64,000 nucleotides of DNA, from positions 1 to 64,000 of the forward strand of contig JAFIHG010000004.1 of assembly GCA_017848795.1 (NCBI GenBank). The letters run 5' to 3'. Positions within the stretch are counted from its first letter, which is position 1. Every line of letters starts with the position of its first letter. The notes under the pieces are model-generated. The model had not been told where the DNA came from, ran no database searches, and saw nothing but the letters and a program-made list of their open reading frames with translations. The position numbers and the translations under genes were made by a program. This DNA is from Candidatus Nanopelagicales bacterium (GTDB lineage: Bacteria; Actinomycetota; Actinomycetes; S36-B12; CAIYMF01). Positions 25,734 to 34,475 of this stretch are shown here, piece after piece.

Positions 25734-28700
25734 GTGACGAGCACCCCCGCCGCGCCCCGGCTCGTGCTGGAGCGCACCGCCCCGCGCGCGGTCGAGCCGC
25801 CCGTCCTCGATGCGGATCAGATGCGCGTCGTCGAGCACGCCGGCGGTCCGCTGCTCGTGCTCGCCGGGCCGGGCACCGGCAAGACCACCACGCTGGTCGA
25901 GGCGATGGCCGCCCGCCTCAGCGGCCCGCAGGCGCTGCGCCCGGACCAGGTCCTCGGTCTCACGTTCGGGCGCAAGGCGGCCCAGGACTGGCGCGAGCGG
26001 GTCACCGCCCGGCTCGGCGGCGGGCTGGTGCCCACGGTCACGACGTTCCACTCCTTCGCGTACGCGCTGGTGCGTCAGGCGCAGGACCCGGAGGCGTACG
26101 GCGAGCCGCTGCGGTTGCTGTCCGGGCCGGAGCAGGAGCAGCGGTTGCGCGAGCTGCTCGTCCACTCGGTCCGTGACGGGCGGGTCGACTGGCCCGGCGA
26201 GCTCGGCGCTGCGCTCGGCACCCGCGGGCTCGCGGCAGAGGTGCGCGCCGTGGTCGCGCGGGCGCGCTCGCTCGGCCTGGACCCGGCCGAGCTGGAGGAC
26301 CTCGCCGGCCGCGGCGGGGACCGGGGCCCGGCCTGGCGCGCCGTCGCGCAGTTCCTCGAGGAGTACCTGCAGGTCCTCGACCTCGAGGGAGTGAGCGACT
26401 ACACCGAGCTGGTCCACCGCGCCGCGCTGCTCGCGCACGACCCGGAGCGCGCCGCCGGGCTGCGGCAGACCTACCGGGTGATCCTCGTCGACGAGCTGCA
26501 GGACACCGACCCCGCGCAGCTCCGGCTGCTGCGCGGGCTCACCGGGCCCACCACCACCCTCGTCGCCGCCGGTGACCCGGACCAGGCGATCTACGGCTTC
26601 CGCGGTGCCGAGGTCGCCGGCCTGCTGGGCTTTCCCGAGGCGTTCCGCGACGCCGCGGGCGCACCGGCCCCGGTCGTCGTGCTCGGCACCACCCGCCGGT
26701 TCGGGGCGGCGGTGGCGCGCGCGGCCGGGCGCGTGCTGCGCGGCACGTCCCTCGCGCCGCTTCCCGCGGACGTGCAGCGACGCCACCGCACCCCGACGTC
26801 CGCAGCGGGGCCGCCCGGCACCGTCTGGGTGTCGACCTTCGACTCCCAGGCGACCGAGAGCGCGCACGTCGCGGACCTGCTGCGCCGCGCCCACCTCGAG
26901 CGCGGCGTCCCATGGCAGCAGATGGCCGTGGTGGTGCGCTCGGGGCGCCGCTCGGTGCCCCCGCTGCGGCGTGCGCTGCTCGCCGCCGGTGTGCCGCTCG
27001 AGGTTGCGGCCGACGAGCTGCCGCTCGCCGCCGAACCGGCGGTCGCGCCGCTGCTCGCCGTCCTGCGGGTCGCCGCCGAACCCGAGCGGCTGGACGCCCA
27101 GCTCGCGCACGACCTGCTGCTGTCCCCGCTCGCGGGGGCGGACCCCGCCGACCTGCGGCGCCACGGCCGGGCGTTGCGGCGCGCGGCCCGCGCCGCGGAC
27201 CCCGGGGCGCGCGCGCTGCCGTCCGAGCAGCTGCTGCTCGCCCAGCTGCAGGACCAGCTCGCCGGCGAGGACCGCACGGAGGCCGGCCCGACGGTGCGGC
27301 GCGGGCCTGCCGTCCAGGCGGTGCGCCGGCTCGCCGCCGCGATCCGCGCCGCTCGCGACGTGATCGCCGCCCACGGCACCGTCGAGGAGGCGCTGTGGGC
27401 GGTGTGGTCCACCGCTGCCGGGCGAGGTGGCTCCGGCTGGCCGGGCCGCCTCGAGCAGGCCGCGCTGCGCGGCGGCGAGGCCGGGCGGCACGCCGACGGC
27501 GACCTGGACGCCATCGTCGCGCTGTTCGCGGCAGCGCGCCGCGACGACGACCGGTACGGCGGACGTCGCGGCGTCACCGGTTTCCTCGCCGAGCTCGCGG
27601 GCCAGCAGATCCCCGCCGACACGCTGGCGGACAAGGGCATCCGCGGCCCCGCCGTACGGCTGCTCACCGCGCATCGCGCGAAGGGTCTGGAGTGGTCGCT
27701 GGTCGTGGTGGCCGGCGTGCAGGAGGACGTCTGGCCCGACCTGCGCCGCCGCGGCACCCTGCTCGCGGCCGACCGGCTCTCCACCGCCGGGCTCGAGGAG
27801 GCGCCGCGGCCCGCGCAGCTGCTGGTCGAGGAACGACGGCTGTTCTATGTCGCCTGCACGCGCGCCCGCGACACCCTGGTCGTGACCGCCGTCCGCTCGG
27901 TCGCCGACGACGGGCCGCAGCCCTCCCGGTTCCTCACCGAGCTCGCCGGGCCCGACGGCGTACGCCATCACCCGGGCCGTCCCCCGCGTCCGCTGTCCGC
28001 CGCCGGCCTGGTGGCCCGGCTGCGAGCCACGGCCGTGGACGCCGGGGCGGCTCCCGCGCTGCGGGCGGCGGCGACCCGGCGCCTCGCCGTGCTCGCCGCG
28101 GCGCAGGACGGCGCCGGGCGGGCGCTGGTCCCGGCCGCCGACCCGAGCAGCTGGTGGGGGGTGCGACCCGAGACCCGCTCCGCGGTGACGGTCCGCCCCG
28201 CGGACGAGCCGGTGGCGCTGTCCGGCAGCCAGCTCGCCGCCCTGGGACGCTGCCCGTTGCAGTGGTTCCTCGGTCACGAGGCGCATGGCGACGTCGCCCG
28301 CAGCACCGCCCTCGGGTTCGGTGCGCTCGTGCACGCCCTCGCCGACGGCGTCGCGCGCCAGCAGGTGCCGGCCGAGCTGGGTGCGCTCACCGGGCTGCTC
28401 GGCCCGCTGTGGCCGGAGCTCGGTCACGAGGCGCCGTGGCAAGCAGCGGCGGAGTCGGCGGACGCAGCCGCCTCGCTCGCCGCGTTCCTGCGCTGGCACG
28501 CCGGTCGTCCCGAACGCACGCTCGTCGCCACCGAGCACGGGTTCGACCTCGAGGTGCCCGTCGACGACGACCGCGTACGGCTGCGGGGCTCGTTCGACCG
28601 GGTCGAGCGGGACGCGTCCGGTGCGGTCCACGTCGCGGACCTCAAGACGGGCAGGACCGCGGCCAGCCGGGCCGAGCTGGCCGAGCACGTCCAGCTCGGT

Positions 28701-29030
28701 GCCTACCAGCTCGCCGTCCGGGCGGGCGCGCTCGACTCGCTGGCCGACGAGGTCCGTGCCGCGGCCGGCCTGCCCGCGCCGGGCGAGCCTGTGCAGGTGG
28801 CGGGCGCCGAGCTGGTCCAGCTGCGCGCACGGGGCAGCGACGGTTCGGCGAAGGTGCAGGCGCAGCCGCCGGTGGACCCGGACGCCGACTGGGTGCTGGA
28901 CCGGCTGCGCGCCGCCGTCACCATGGTGCGCGAGGAGCGGTTCCACCCGGTGGTCGGGACGCACTGCCGTACCTGCAGCTTCCGCCCCGTGTGCCCGGCC
29001 GACAGCGAGGGTGGGGCGCTGTTGCCGTGA
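25734..29030 (+). CDS. adnA: AdnA subunit of the AdnAB helicase-nuclease
   Basis: 1098 residues (GTG at 25734; a GTG at 25704 is an alternative). UvrD-type motor: Walker A 'AGPGTGKT' (44-51), 'TTFHSFAYALVR', motif II 'VILVDELQDTDPAQL', 'DPDQAIYGFRGAEVAG', 'LTAHRAKGLEW' and 'RLFYVACTRARDTLVV'. C-terminal RecB-type nuclease: 'VHVADLKTGRTAASRAELAE' and 'QLGAYQLAV'. Four cysteines (one in 'LGRCPLQWF' and the cluster 'HCRTCSFRPVCP') fit an iron-sulfur staple as in AddB-type nucleases. AdnAB resects double-strand breaks in actinobacteria in place of RecBCD. The order adnA-adnB and the 4-nt overlap match mycobacteria. Confidence 0.9.
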   Translation: MTSTPAAPRLVLERTAPRAVEPPVLDADQMRVVEHAGGPLLVLAGPGTGKTTTLVEAMAARLSGPQALRPDQVLGLTFGRKAAQDWRERVTARLGGGLVPTVTTFHSFAYALVRQAQDPEAYGEPLRLLSGPEQEQRLRELLVHSVRDGRVDWPGELGAALGTRGLAAEVRAVVARARSLGLDPAELEDLAGRGGDRGPAWRAVAQFLEEYLQVLDLEGVSDYTELVHRAALLAHDPERAAGLRQTYRVILVDELQDTDPAQLRLLRGLTGPTTTLVAAGDPDQAIYGFRGAEVAGLLGFPEAFRDAAGAPAPVVVLGTTRRFGAAVARAAGRVLRGTSLAPLPADVQRRHRTPTSAAGPPGTVWVSTFDSQATESAHVADLLRRAHLERGVPWQQMAVVVRSGRRSVPPLRRALLAAGVPLEVAADELPLAAEPAVAPLLAVLRVAAEPERLDAQLAHDLLLSPLAGADPADLRRHGRALRRAARAADPGARALPSEQLLLAQLQDQLAGEDRTEAGPTVRRGPAVQAVRRLAAAIRAARDVIAAHGTVEEALWAVWSTAAGRGGSGWPGRLEQAALRGGEAGRHADGDLDAIVALFAAARRDDDRYGGRRGVTGFLAELAGQQIPADTLADKGIRGPAVRLLTAHRAKGLEWSLVVVAGVQEDVWPDLRRRGTLLAADRLSTAGLEEAPRPAQLLVEERRLFYVACTRARDTLVVTAVRSVADDGPQPSRFLTELAGPDGVRHHPGRPPRPLSAAGLVARLRATAVDAGAAPALRAAATRRLAVLAAAQDGAGRALVPAADPSSWWGVRPETRSAVTVRPADEPVALSGSQLAALGRCPLQWFLGHEAHGDVARSTALGFGALVHALADGVARQQVPAELGALTGLLGPLWPELGHEAPWQAAAESADAAASLAAFLRWHAGRPERTLVATEHGFDLEVPVDDDRVRLRGSFDRVERDASGAVHVADLKTGRTAASRAELAEHVQLGAYQLAVRAGALDSLADEVRAAAGLPAPGEPVQVAGAELVQLRARGSDGSAKVQAQPPVDPDADWVLDRLRAAVTMVREERFHPVVGTHCRTCSFRPVCPADSEGGALLP

Positions 29031-32000
29031 CTGTCGTCGCCGCGCGGCCGGGCGCCGCCGAAGGATTCGCCCTCGCCGACCTCGAGGCGCTGCTGGGCTT
29101 CCCGCTCAGCGCGGAGCAGCGGGCCGCGGTCACCGCGCCCCTCGAGCCGTACGTCGTCGTCGCCGGTGCCGGTTCGGGGAAGACCACGGTGATGGCCGCC
29201 CGGGTGGTCTGGCTCGTCGCGACCGGAGCCGTGCGTCCCGAGCAGGTGCTCGGGCTGACCTTCACGACCAAGGCGGCCGGTGAGCTCGCCGCCCGGGTGC
29301 GCAAGGCGCTCGCACGACTCGCCGACGGGTCGCCGCTGGACACGGACGGCGAGCCGACCGTCTCGACCTACCACGCCTTCGCCGGACGGCTGCTGACCGA
29401 GCACGGGCTGCGCCTGGGTGTCGAACCCGGAAGCCGGCTGCTCACCGCCGGTGCGACCCACCAGCTCGCGCACCGGGTCGTCACCCGCACCGGGCTGGAC
29501 CTGTCCGGCTACGGCGTGGGGGTGCAGCAGGTGGTCGAGCAGCTGCTCGCCCTGGACGGCGAACTCGCCGAGCACTGCATCGAGCCGGCCGACCTGCGCG
29601 GCTTCGACACCGCGCTGCTGGCCGACCTCGCGGCGCTGCCCAAGGTGACGGCCATGACCAAGGAGGTCGCCGCCGCCGCGCAGCGCCGGATCCAGCTCGC
29701 GCACCTGGTCGAGGAGCTGCGCGCTGCCAAGACCGCTCGCGAGGTGCACGACTTCTCCGACCAGATGCGCCTGGCGGCCCGGCTCGCGCAGGACCATCCG
29801 GAGGTCGGCGCGGCGATGCGCGAGGCGTTCCGGGTGGTGCTGCTGGACGAGTACCAGGACACCTCGGTGGCCCAGCGGCTGCTGCTCACCGGCTTGTTCG
29901 GCGGCGGGCACCCGGTGACCGCCGTGGGCGACCCGCTGCAGGCGATCTACGGCTGGCGCGGGGCGAGCGTCGCCAACATCGATGCCTTCCCCCAGCACTT
30001 CGCCCGTGATGCGGCCCGCCCGGCCCGGGTGCTGCCGCTGGCCGAGAACCGGCGCTCCGGCGCGCGGATCCTGGACGCCGCGAACACGCTGGCCGAGCCG
30101 CTGCGCGAGCTGCACCCGCAGGTCGCGGCACTCGTCCCGGCCGGGGCCAAGGGCGCGGGCGCGGTCCGGGTCGCGCTGCTGGGCACCTACGCCGAGGAGA
30201 TGGGATGGGTGGCCGACCGGGTCGTCGAGGTGATCGCGGGCGGGACCGCGCCCTCCGACATCGCCGTGCTGTGCCGGGCGACCGCCGACTTCCCCGCGGT
30301 GAAGAACGCACTGGCCGACCGCGGCGTCGCGGTGGAGGTCGTCGGCCTCAACGGCATGCTCACCGCGCCGGAGGTCGTCGAGGTGCTCTCGGTGATGCAG
30401 GTGCTCGCCGACGCCGGCGCCAACGCGGCGATGCTGCGGCTGCTCGCCGGGCCGCGGTGGCGGATCGGCCCGCGCGACCTGGCCCTGCTCGGGCGGCGCG
30501 CCGCCGAGCTGGCCGGCGGTCGCGGACGGCTGCCCGACGGTGCGGCGCTTTCCGAACGGCTCGACGAGGCGGTCGCCGGAGTCGACGCCGCCGAGGTCAC
30601 CTCGCTGCTCGACGCGGTCGAGGACCCGGGCGACGCGGCGTACGACCCGCAGGCGCGCGACCGGTTCGCCGCCCTCGCCGCCGAGCTGCGTGCGCTGCGC
30701 CGCCACGTCGGCGACCCGCTGCCCGACCTCGTGCACCGCATCGTCACCAGCACCGGGCTGGACGTCGAGCTCGCGGCCTCCCCGGAGATCCTGACGCTGC
30801 ACCGTGCCGAGGGGCTGGCCGCGTTCCTCGACATCGTCGCCGAGTTCGCCGACCCGGACGGCGAACAGGGCCTGCCGGCGTTCCTGTCCTGGCTGGCCAC
30901 CACGGTCCGGTACGGCGCGGTGCCCGAGCTCGACCGGCCCGCCACCCACGGCGCGGTGCAGCTGCTCACGGTCCACCGCGCGAAGGGACTCGAGTGGCCG
31001 GTGGTCGTGCTGCCCGCGCTGGTGGCCTCGGTGTTCCCCAGCACCCGCGGGCTGCCGCGGTGGGTCAAGCGCCAGGAGCGGTTGCCCTACCCGCTGCGCG
31101 GTGACCGGGCGTCCCTCCCGGTGATGGGGGAGTGGAGCAACAAGGGCCTGGGGGCGTTCGCCGCGGACTGCCGGGCGCACGAGGAGCTGGAGGAACGCCG
31201 GCTGGGCTACGTCGCCGTCACCCGCGCCGAGTCGCTGGTGCTCGCCAGCGGCTCGTGGTGGGGCCCGACGCAGCGCAAGCCGCGCGGTCCCTCGCCGTAC
31301 CTCGAGACGCTGCGCCAGCACTGTCTGGACGGGGGCGGGGTCGTCGATGTGTGGGAGCCGGCGCCGGAGCCCGGGGCGACGAATCCGGTGCTGGGGCAGC
31401 GGGTCTCCGCGGCGTGGCCGCTCGTGCCGGAGGCCGGCGCGCTCGCTCGCCGGCTCGACGCGGCGGACGCGGTGCGTCGGCATGTCCGTGAGCGACCGAC
31501 GATCGCCTCCCTACGGGCCGAGCACGAGGCACAGCTCTGGTCGCCGCTGGCCGACCTCGACCCGCCCGAGCTCGCCGAGGTCGAGGGCTGGGACGCGGAC
31601 ATCGCCCTGCTGCTCGCCGAGCTGGCCGCAGCGCGCTCCACGACCCGCCGGGTGCCGCTCCCCGGTGCGCTCTCCGCCTCGGACCTGGTCCGCCTCGCGG
31701 CGGACGAGCAGGCGTTCGCACGTGCTCTCGCCCGTCCGATGCCCGCCGCGCCGGTCCTCTCGGCGCGCCGCGGCACCCGCTTCCACGCCTGGGTCGAGGT
31801 GCACTTCGGCCTGCGTCCGCTGCTCGCGCCGGAGGACCTGCCCGGTGCCGCCGACGCGGACCTGGAGAGCGACGAGGACCTCGCGGCGCTGCAACGCGCG
31901 TTCCTCGCCGGGGACTACGCCGCCCGCACGCCGGTCGGGGTGGAGGTGCCGTTCACGCTGGTGCTCGCCGGGCGGGTGGTGCCCGGCCGCATCGACGCGG

Positions 32001-32302
32001 TGTTCGAGCGCGACGGCGGCGGCTTCGAGGTCGTGGACTGGAAGACGTCCAAGCGCCAGAGCGCCGATCCGCTGCAACTGGCGATCTACCGGGTGGCGTA
32101 CGCCGAGCTCGCGGGTGTGCCGCTCGAGCAGGTCGGTGCAGCGTTCGTCTACGTACGGGACGGCGCGGTCGTGCGGCCCTCCGACCTGCCGGACAAGCAG
32201 GCGCTCGAAGCCCTGCTGGCGCCCCCTGCCGCCGCCGGGTCGCCACGGGTCAGCGCAGCGGAGCGTCGAGCAGATCGACGGTCAACGCCGCATGGTCGCT
32301 GA
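29027..32302 (+). CDS. adnB: AdnB subunit of the AdnAB helicase-nuclease
   Basis: 1091 residues from a GTG that overlaps the adnA stop (GTGA). Walker A 'AGAGSGKT' (46-53), 'LTFTTKAAGELAARVRKAL', 'STYHAFAGRLLTEHG', motif II 'VLLDEYQDTSVAQR', 'GDPLQAIYGWRGASV', 'LTVHRAKGLEWPVVVLPAL' and 'RRLGYVAVTRAESLVL'. C-terminal RecB nuclease: 'VPGRIDAVFERDGG', 'EVVDWKTSKRQSADPLQLAI' with Asp-x-Lys and the Q-x3-Y motif. In mycobacteria AdnB is the lead motor. The last 53 bp overlap the convergent EEP gene. Confidence 0.9.
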   Translation: MTVVAARPGAAEGFALADLEALLGFPLSAEQRAAVTAPLEPYVVVAGAGSGKTTVMAARVVWLVATGAVRPEQVLGLTFTTKAAGELAARVRKALARLADGSPLDTDGEPTVSTYHAFAGRLLTEHGLRLGVEPGSRLLTAGATHQLAHRVVTRTGLDLSGYGVGVQQVVEQLLALDGELAEHCIEPADLRGFDTALLADLAALPKVTAMTKEVAAAAQRRIQLAHLVEELRAAKTAREVHDFSDQMRLAARLAQDHPEVGAAMREAFRVVLLDEYQDTSVAQRLLLTGLFGGGHPVTAVGDPLQAIYGWRGASVANIDAFPQHFARDAARPARVLPLAENRRSGARILDAANTLAEPLRELHPQVAALVPAGAKGAGAVRVALLGTYAEEMGWVADRVVEVIAGGTAPSDIAVLCRATADFPAVKNALADRGVAVEVVGLNGMLTAPEVVEVLSVMQVLADAGANAAMLRLLAGPRWRIGPRDLALLGRRAAELAGGRGRLPDGAALSERLDEAVAGVDAAEVTSLLDAVEDPGDAAYDPQARDRFAALAAELRALRRHVGDPLPDLVHRIVTSTGLDVELAASPEILTLHRAEGLAAFLDIVAEFADPDGEQGLPAFLSWLATTVRYGAVPELDRPATHGAVQLLTVHRAKGLEWPVVVLPALVASVFPSTRGLPRWVKRQERLPYPLRGDRASLPVMGEWSNKGLGAFAADCRAHEELEERRLGYVAVTRAESLVLASGSWWGPTQRKPRGPSPYLETLRQHCLDGGGVVDVWEPAPEPGATNPVLGQRVSAAWPLVPEAGALARRLDAADAVRRHVRERPTIASLRAEHEAQLWSPLADLDPPELAEVEGWDADIALLLAELAAARSTTRRVPLPGALSASDLVRLAADEQAFARALARPMPAAPVLSARRGTRFHAWVEVHFGLRPLLAPEDLPGAADADLESDEDLAALQRAFLAGDYAARTPVGVEVPFTLVLAGRVVPGRIDAVFERDGGGFEVVDWKTSKRQSADPLQLAIYRVAYAELAGVPLEQVGAAFVYVRDGAVVRPSDLPDKQALEALLAPPAAAGSPRVSAAERRADRRSTPHGR

Positions 32303-33041
32303 CCGGCAGCCGGTGGACTTGCGACCAGGCCGTGCCCGGGTCGAGGCCGTCGGCCAGCACGTGGTCGAGCTGCACGCGGGGCCGCCAGACCGGGTAGGTC
32401 GCCTCCGTGGCCAGCTGCGCCATGCCCGCCGCGCGCGCCGGAAGGCGCCCCGGCAGGTTCAGGTCGCCGACGAGCAGCAGCGGACGCGGCAGGTCGGCCA
32501 GCCACCGGGTCAACCGGCGCAGCTGCCACAGGTTCCAGCCGGGCACGAACGACAGGTGCGTGGTGGCGATGCTCGCCGGACCGGCGGGGCCGTCGACGAC
32601 CGCCGCGAGCGCAGCGCGCGGCTCGTCACGCACCGGGACCAGCCGGGGTCGCGGCTCGCCCGGCACCAGCAGCGGCAGCCACAGCGGCGCGGCCGGCAGC
32701 ACCGTGCTGCGCCAGTGCCGCACCGGGTGCCGGGACAGCAGCGCGACGCCGTACCGCGGGCCGCTCCGCGGCTGCGCGCGGCCCGTCACCGGTGACCAGG
32801 ACCGGGTACGTCCCCCGGGGGTACCGGCGAGCGACGGCGCGAAGCGCCAGTCGAGGGCGCCGAGCGCCCGCGCCGCGACCGCGGCCTGGTCGACGCCGCC
32901 GCTGCGCGGCTGCTCGACGTCGACCTCCTGCAGTCCCAGTACGTCCGCTGCGAGGGAGGCGACGGCAGCGTGCAGGGCGTCCGGCCGCGGCGGGCCGAGC
33001 ACGGTGACGCCGTGCAGCAGGTTGTACGTCCCGACCCGCAC
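32250..33041 (-). CDS. Endonuclease/exonuclease/phosphatase (EEP) family protein
   Basis: 263 residues from a GTG with GGAAGGAGG about 10 nt upstream. EEP motifs: 'VGTYNLLHGV' (3-12), 'VLGLQEVDVEQPRS' (catalytic Glu, about 34-47), 'YGVALLSRHPV', 'ATTHLSFVPG', 'LLLVGDLNLPG' (Asp-x-Asn) and 'PVSDHAALTVDL' (Asp-His). A metal-dependent phosphodiesterase; the substrate may be nucleic acid, phosphoinositide or another phosphoester. No signal peptide. Its 3' end runs 53 bp into adnB. Confidence 0.85.
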   Translation of the reverse strand: MRVGTYNLLHGVTVLGPPRPDALHAAVASLAADVLGLQEVDVEQPRSGGVDQAAVAARALGALDWRFAPSLAGTPGGRTRSWSPVTGRAQPRSGPRYGVALLSRHPVRHWRSTVLPAAPLWLPLLVPGEPRPRLVPVRDEPRAALAAVVDGPAGPASIATTHLSFVPGWNLWQLRRLTRWLADLPRPLLLVGDLNLPGRLPARAAGMAQLATEATYPVWRPRVQLDHVLADGLDPGTAWSQVHRLPVSDHAALTVDLLDAPLR

Positions 33042-33058
33042 CCGCCGCCCGCCTCCTT

Positions 33059-33193
33059 CCCAAAGGGGCGATTTAGGTAGTTCAACTGCCTGATCTGCCC
33101 CGAACGAATGATCTTGTATTCGTACGGTACGGGTCCTTGATCACTACTCGGGGTCAACACGTGCAGTTCGACTGCGCTGATCGCCCCTTTGGG
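33059..33193. repeat. 135-bp element with imperfect terminal inverted repeats
   Basis: The ends CCCAAAGGGGCGAT (33059-33072) and ATCGCCCCTTTGGG (33180-33193) are perfect 14-bp inverted repeats. Symmetry continues inward with gaps (AGT, AACTGC, CCCCGA and TGATC blocks). It is visibly more AT-rich than its surroundings and has no gene. It lies between the acyltransferase 3' end and the EEP ribosome-binding site. It could be a non-autonomous insertion (MITE-like) or a structured RNA leader/terminator. It shares the core TCCTTGATCA with the element at 35.9 kb. Confidence 0.75.
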
Positions 33194-33215
33194 CAGGAAC
33201 GTGCAGTGCGGGGTC

Positions 33216-34406
33216 TCAGCTCGACTCGAGGGCGCGTTCCTCGACGGGCTTGGGACGGGTGCCGACGCGGCGACGCATCCACTCGCGCGCCGGCTCCTCG
33301 ACGATCCGCCACATCAGCCAGGCGATGACGAGGGCGGCGGCGAGCAGCACGACGATCGCGACCGCGTACAGCGGGCCGCCGGAGATGCCGGCCGCCTTCA
33401 GCCCGGCGCGCCAGAGCCCGTACCAGACGGTGTGGGTCATGTAGAGCGAGTACGAGATGTAGCCGCCGAGCACCAGCCGTTCGGTGGAAAGGAAGCGGAC
33501 CAGCCCACGCCGCGAGACTGCCAGGACCCCGATCCAGGCGACGAGCAGCGGGACCAGCACGAGGTGGTACTTCGGCGGCTCGTTGGGACCCGCGCCGGGC
33601 CACTGCAGCGCCGCGACGTTGCCCAGGGCGACGGCCGCGACGACCACCGCGAGCGGCAGCACCACCGACAGCGTCGTGGCGAGCCGCTCGGTGCGCTCGC
33701 GCACGCCGTCGACGGTCAACCGGGCGACGATCAGGTAGGTGATCCCGCCGGCCGTGAACTCGGTCAGGATCCGGATCGTCGAGCCCCAGCCGGAGATGTA
33801 GTACGGGTCTCCGGTGTACGTGACGCCGTACCACAGCAGGGGCACGAGCACCGCCACCCACAGCGCGACGAGCCACCGGGTCGCGAGCCGCTCCCGGAAC
33901 CGGAACAGCGCCAGCACGAGCAGCGGGAACAGCAGGTACGCCAGCCACTCCATGGACAGCGACCAGGCCGGGAAGTTCCACCCGCGCTGCGGGTCGGGTC
34001 CCCACTCCTGCACCAGGAAGAGCTGCTTGAGGTAGTCCACCGGGTTGAGCCAGTCGCGGCTCGACCCGTCGCCGGCGCCCACCGCCTGCTGGGCCACGAC
34101 GGCGAGCCCGGCCACGTTGAGCATCACGAAGTGCACCGGGTAGATCCGGGCCAGACGCAGCCACCAGAACCGCAGCGAGCCCTCGCGGGTCACCCGCGGG
34201 CCGAGCTTGGTCAGGTAGGTGTGGGTGAGGATGAACCCGGAGAGCGCGAAGAACAGGTCGACGCCGAGCCGCCCGACGCGCAGGAACTCGTGCAGCACCG
34301 GTACCAGCACGCCGATCGTCGCCAGCGGCGCCTGGAAGTGGTAGAGCATCACCCAGGCCGCCGCGAGGAAGCGGACGCCGGTGAGCTGGCGGATGAACTG
34401 CTGCAT
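33216..34406 (-). CDS. Acyltransferase 3 (OafA/YrhL-like) membrane protein
   Basis: 396 residues, about 10 membrane helices. N-terminal motif 'LTGVRFLAAAWVMLYHFQAP' (about 8-27) with the catalytic-type His, and 'GVDLFFALSGFILTHTYL' (about 52-69), are typical of the acyltransferase_3 family, which O-acylates cell-surface polysaccharides, lipids or peptidoglycan. Later 'ILTEFTAGGITYLIV' and 'LVLGGYISYSLYMTHT' fit. The ATG at 34406 begins exactly at the family start. It stands alone, divergent from the M20 peptidase with a 69-nt gap. Confidence 0.87.
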   Translation of the reverse strand: MQQFIRQLTGVRFLAAAWVMLYHFQAPLATIGVLVPVLHEFLRVGRLGVDLFFALSGFILTHTYLTKLGPRVTREGSLRFWWLRLARIYPVHFVMLNVAGLAVVAQQAVGAGDGSSRDWLNPVDYLKQLFLVQEWGPDPQRGWNFPAWSLSMEWLAYLLFPLLVLALFRFRERLATRWLVALWVAVLVPLLWYGVTYTGDPYYISGWGSTIRILTEFTAGGITYLIVARLTVDGVRERTERLATTLSVVLPLAVVVAAVALGNVAALQWPGAGPNEPPKYHLVLVPLLVAWIGVLAVSRRGLVRFLSTERLVLGGYISYSLYMTHTVWYGLWRAGLKAAGISGGPLYAVAIVVLLAAALVIAWLMWRIVEEPAREWMRRRVGTRPKPVEERALESS

Positions 34407-34475
34407 CGGGCGCCAGTCTCGCACGGGGAGCGGGCGCGCCCGCGCCGCCGCGCCTGCTCGCCCTAGGGTCGGGGG

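Noticed and set aside
32250-32302. The 53-bp convergent overlap of adnB and the EEP gene as a sign that one is misannotated
   Set aside because: Both proteins have intact family motifs up to near their ends, so the overlap is accepted as real.
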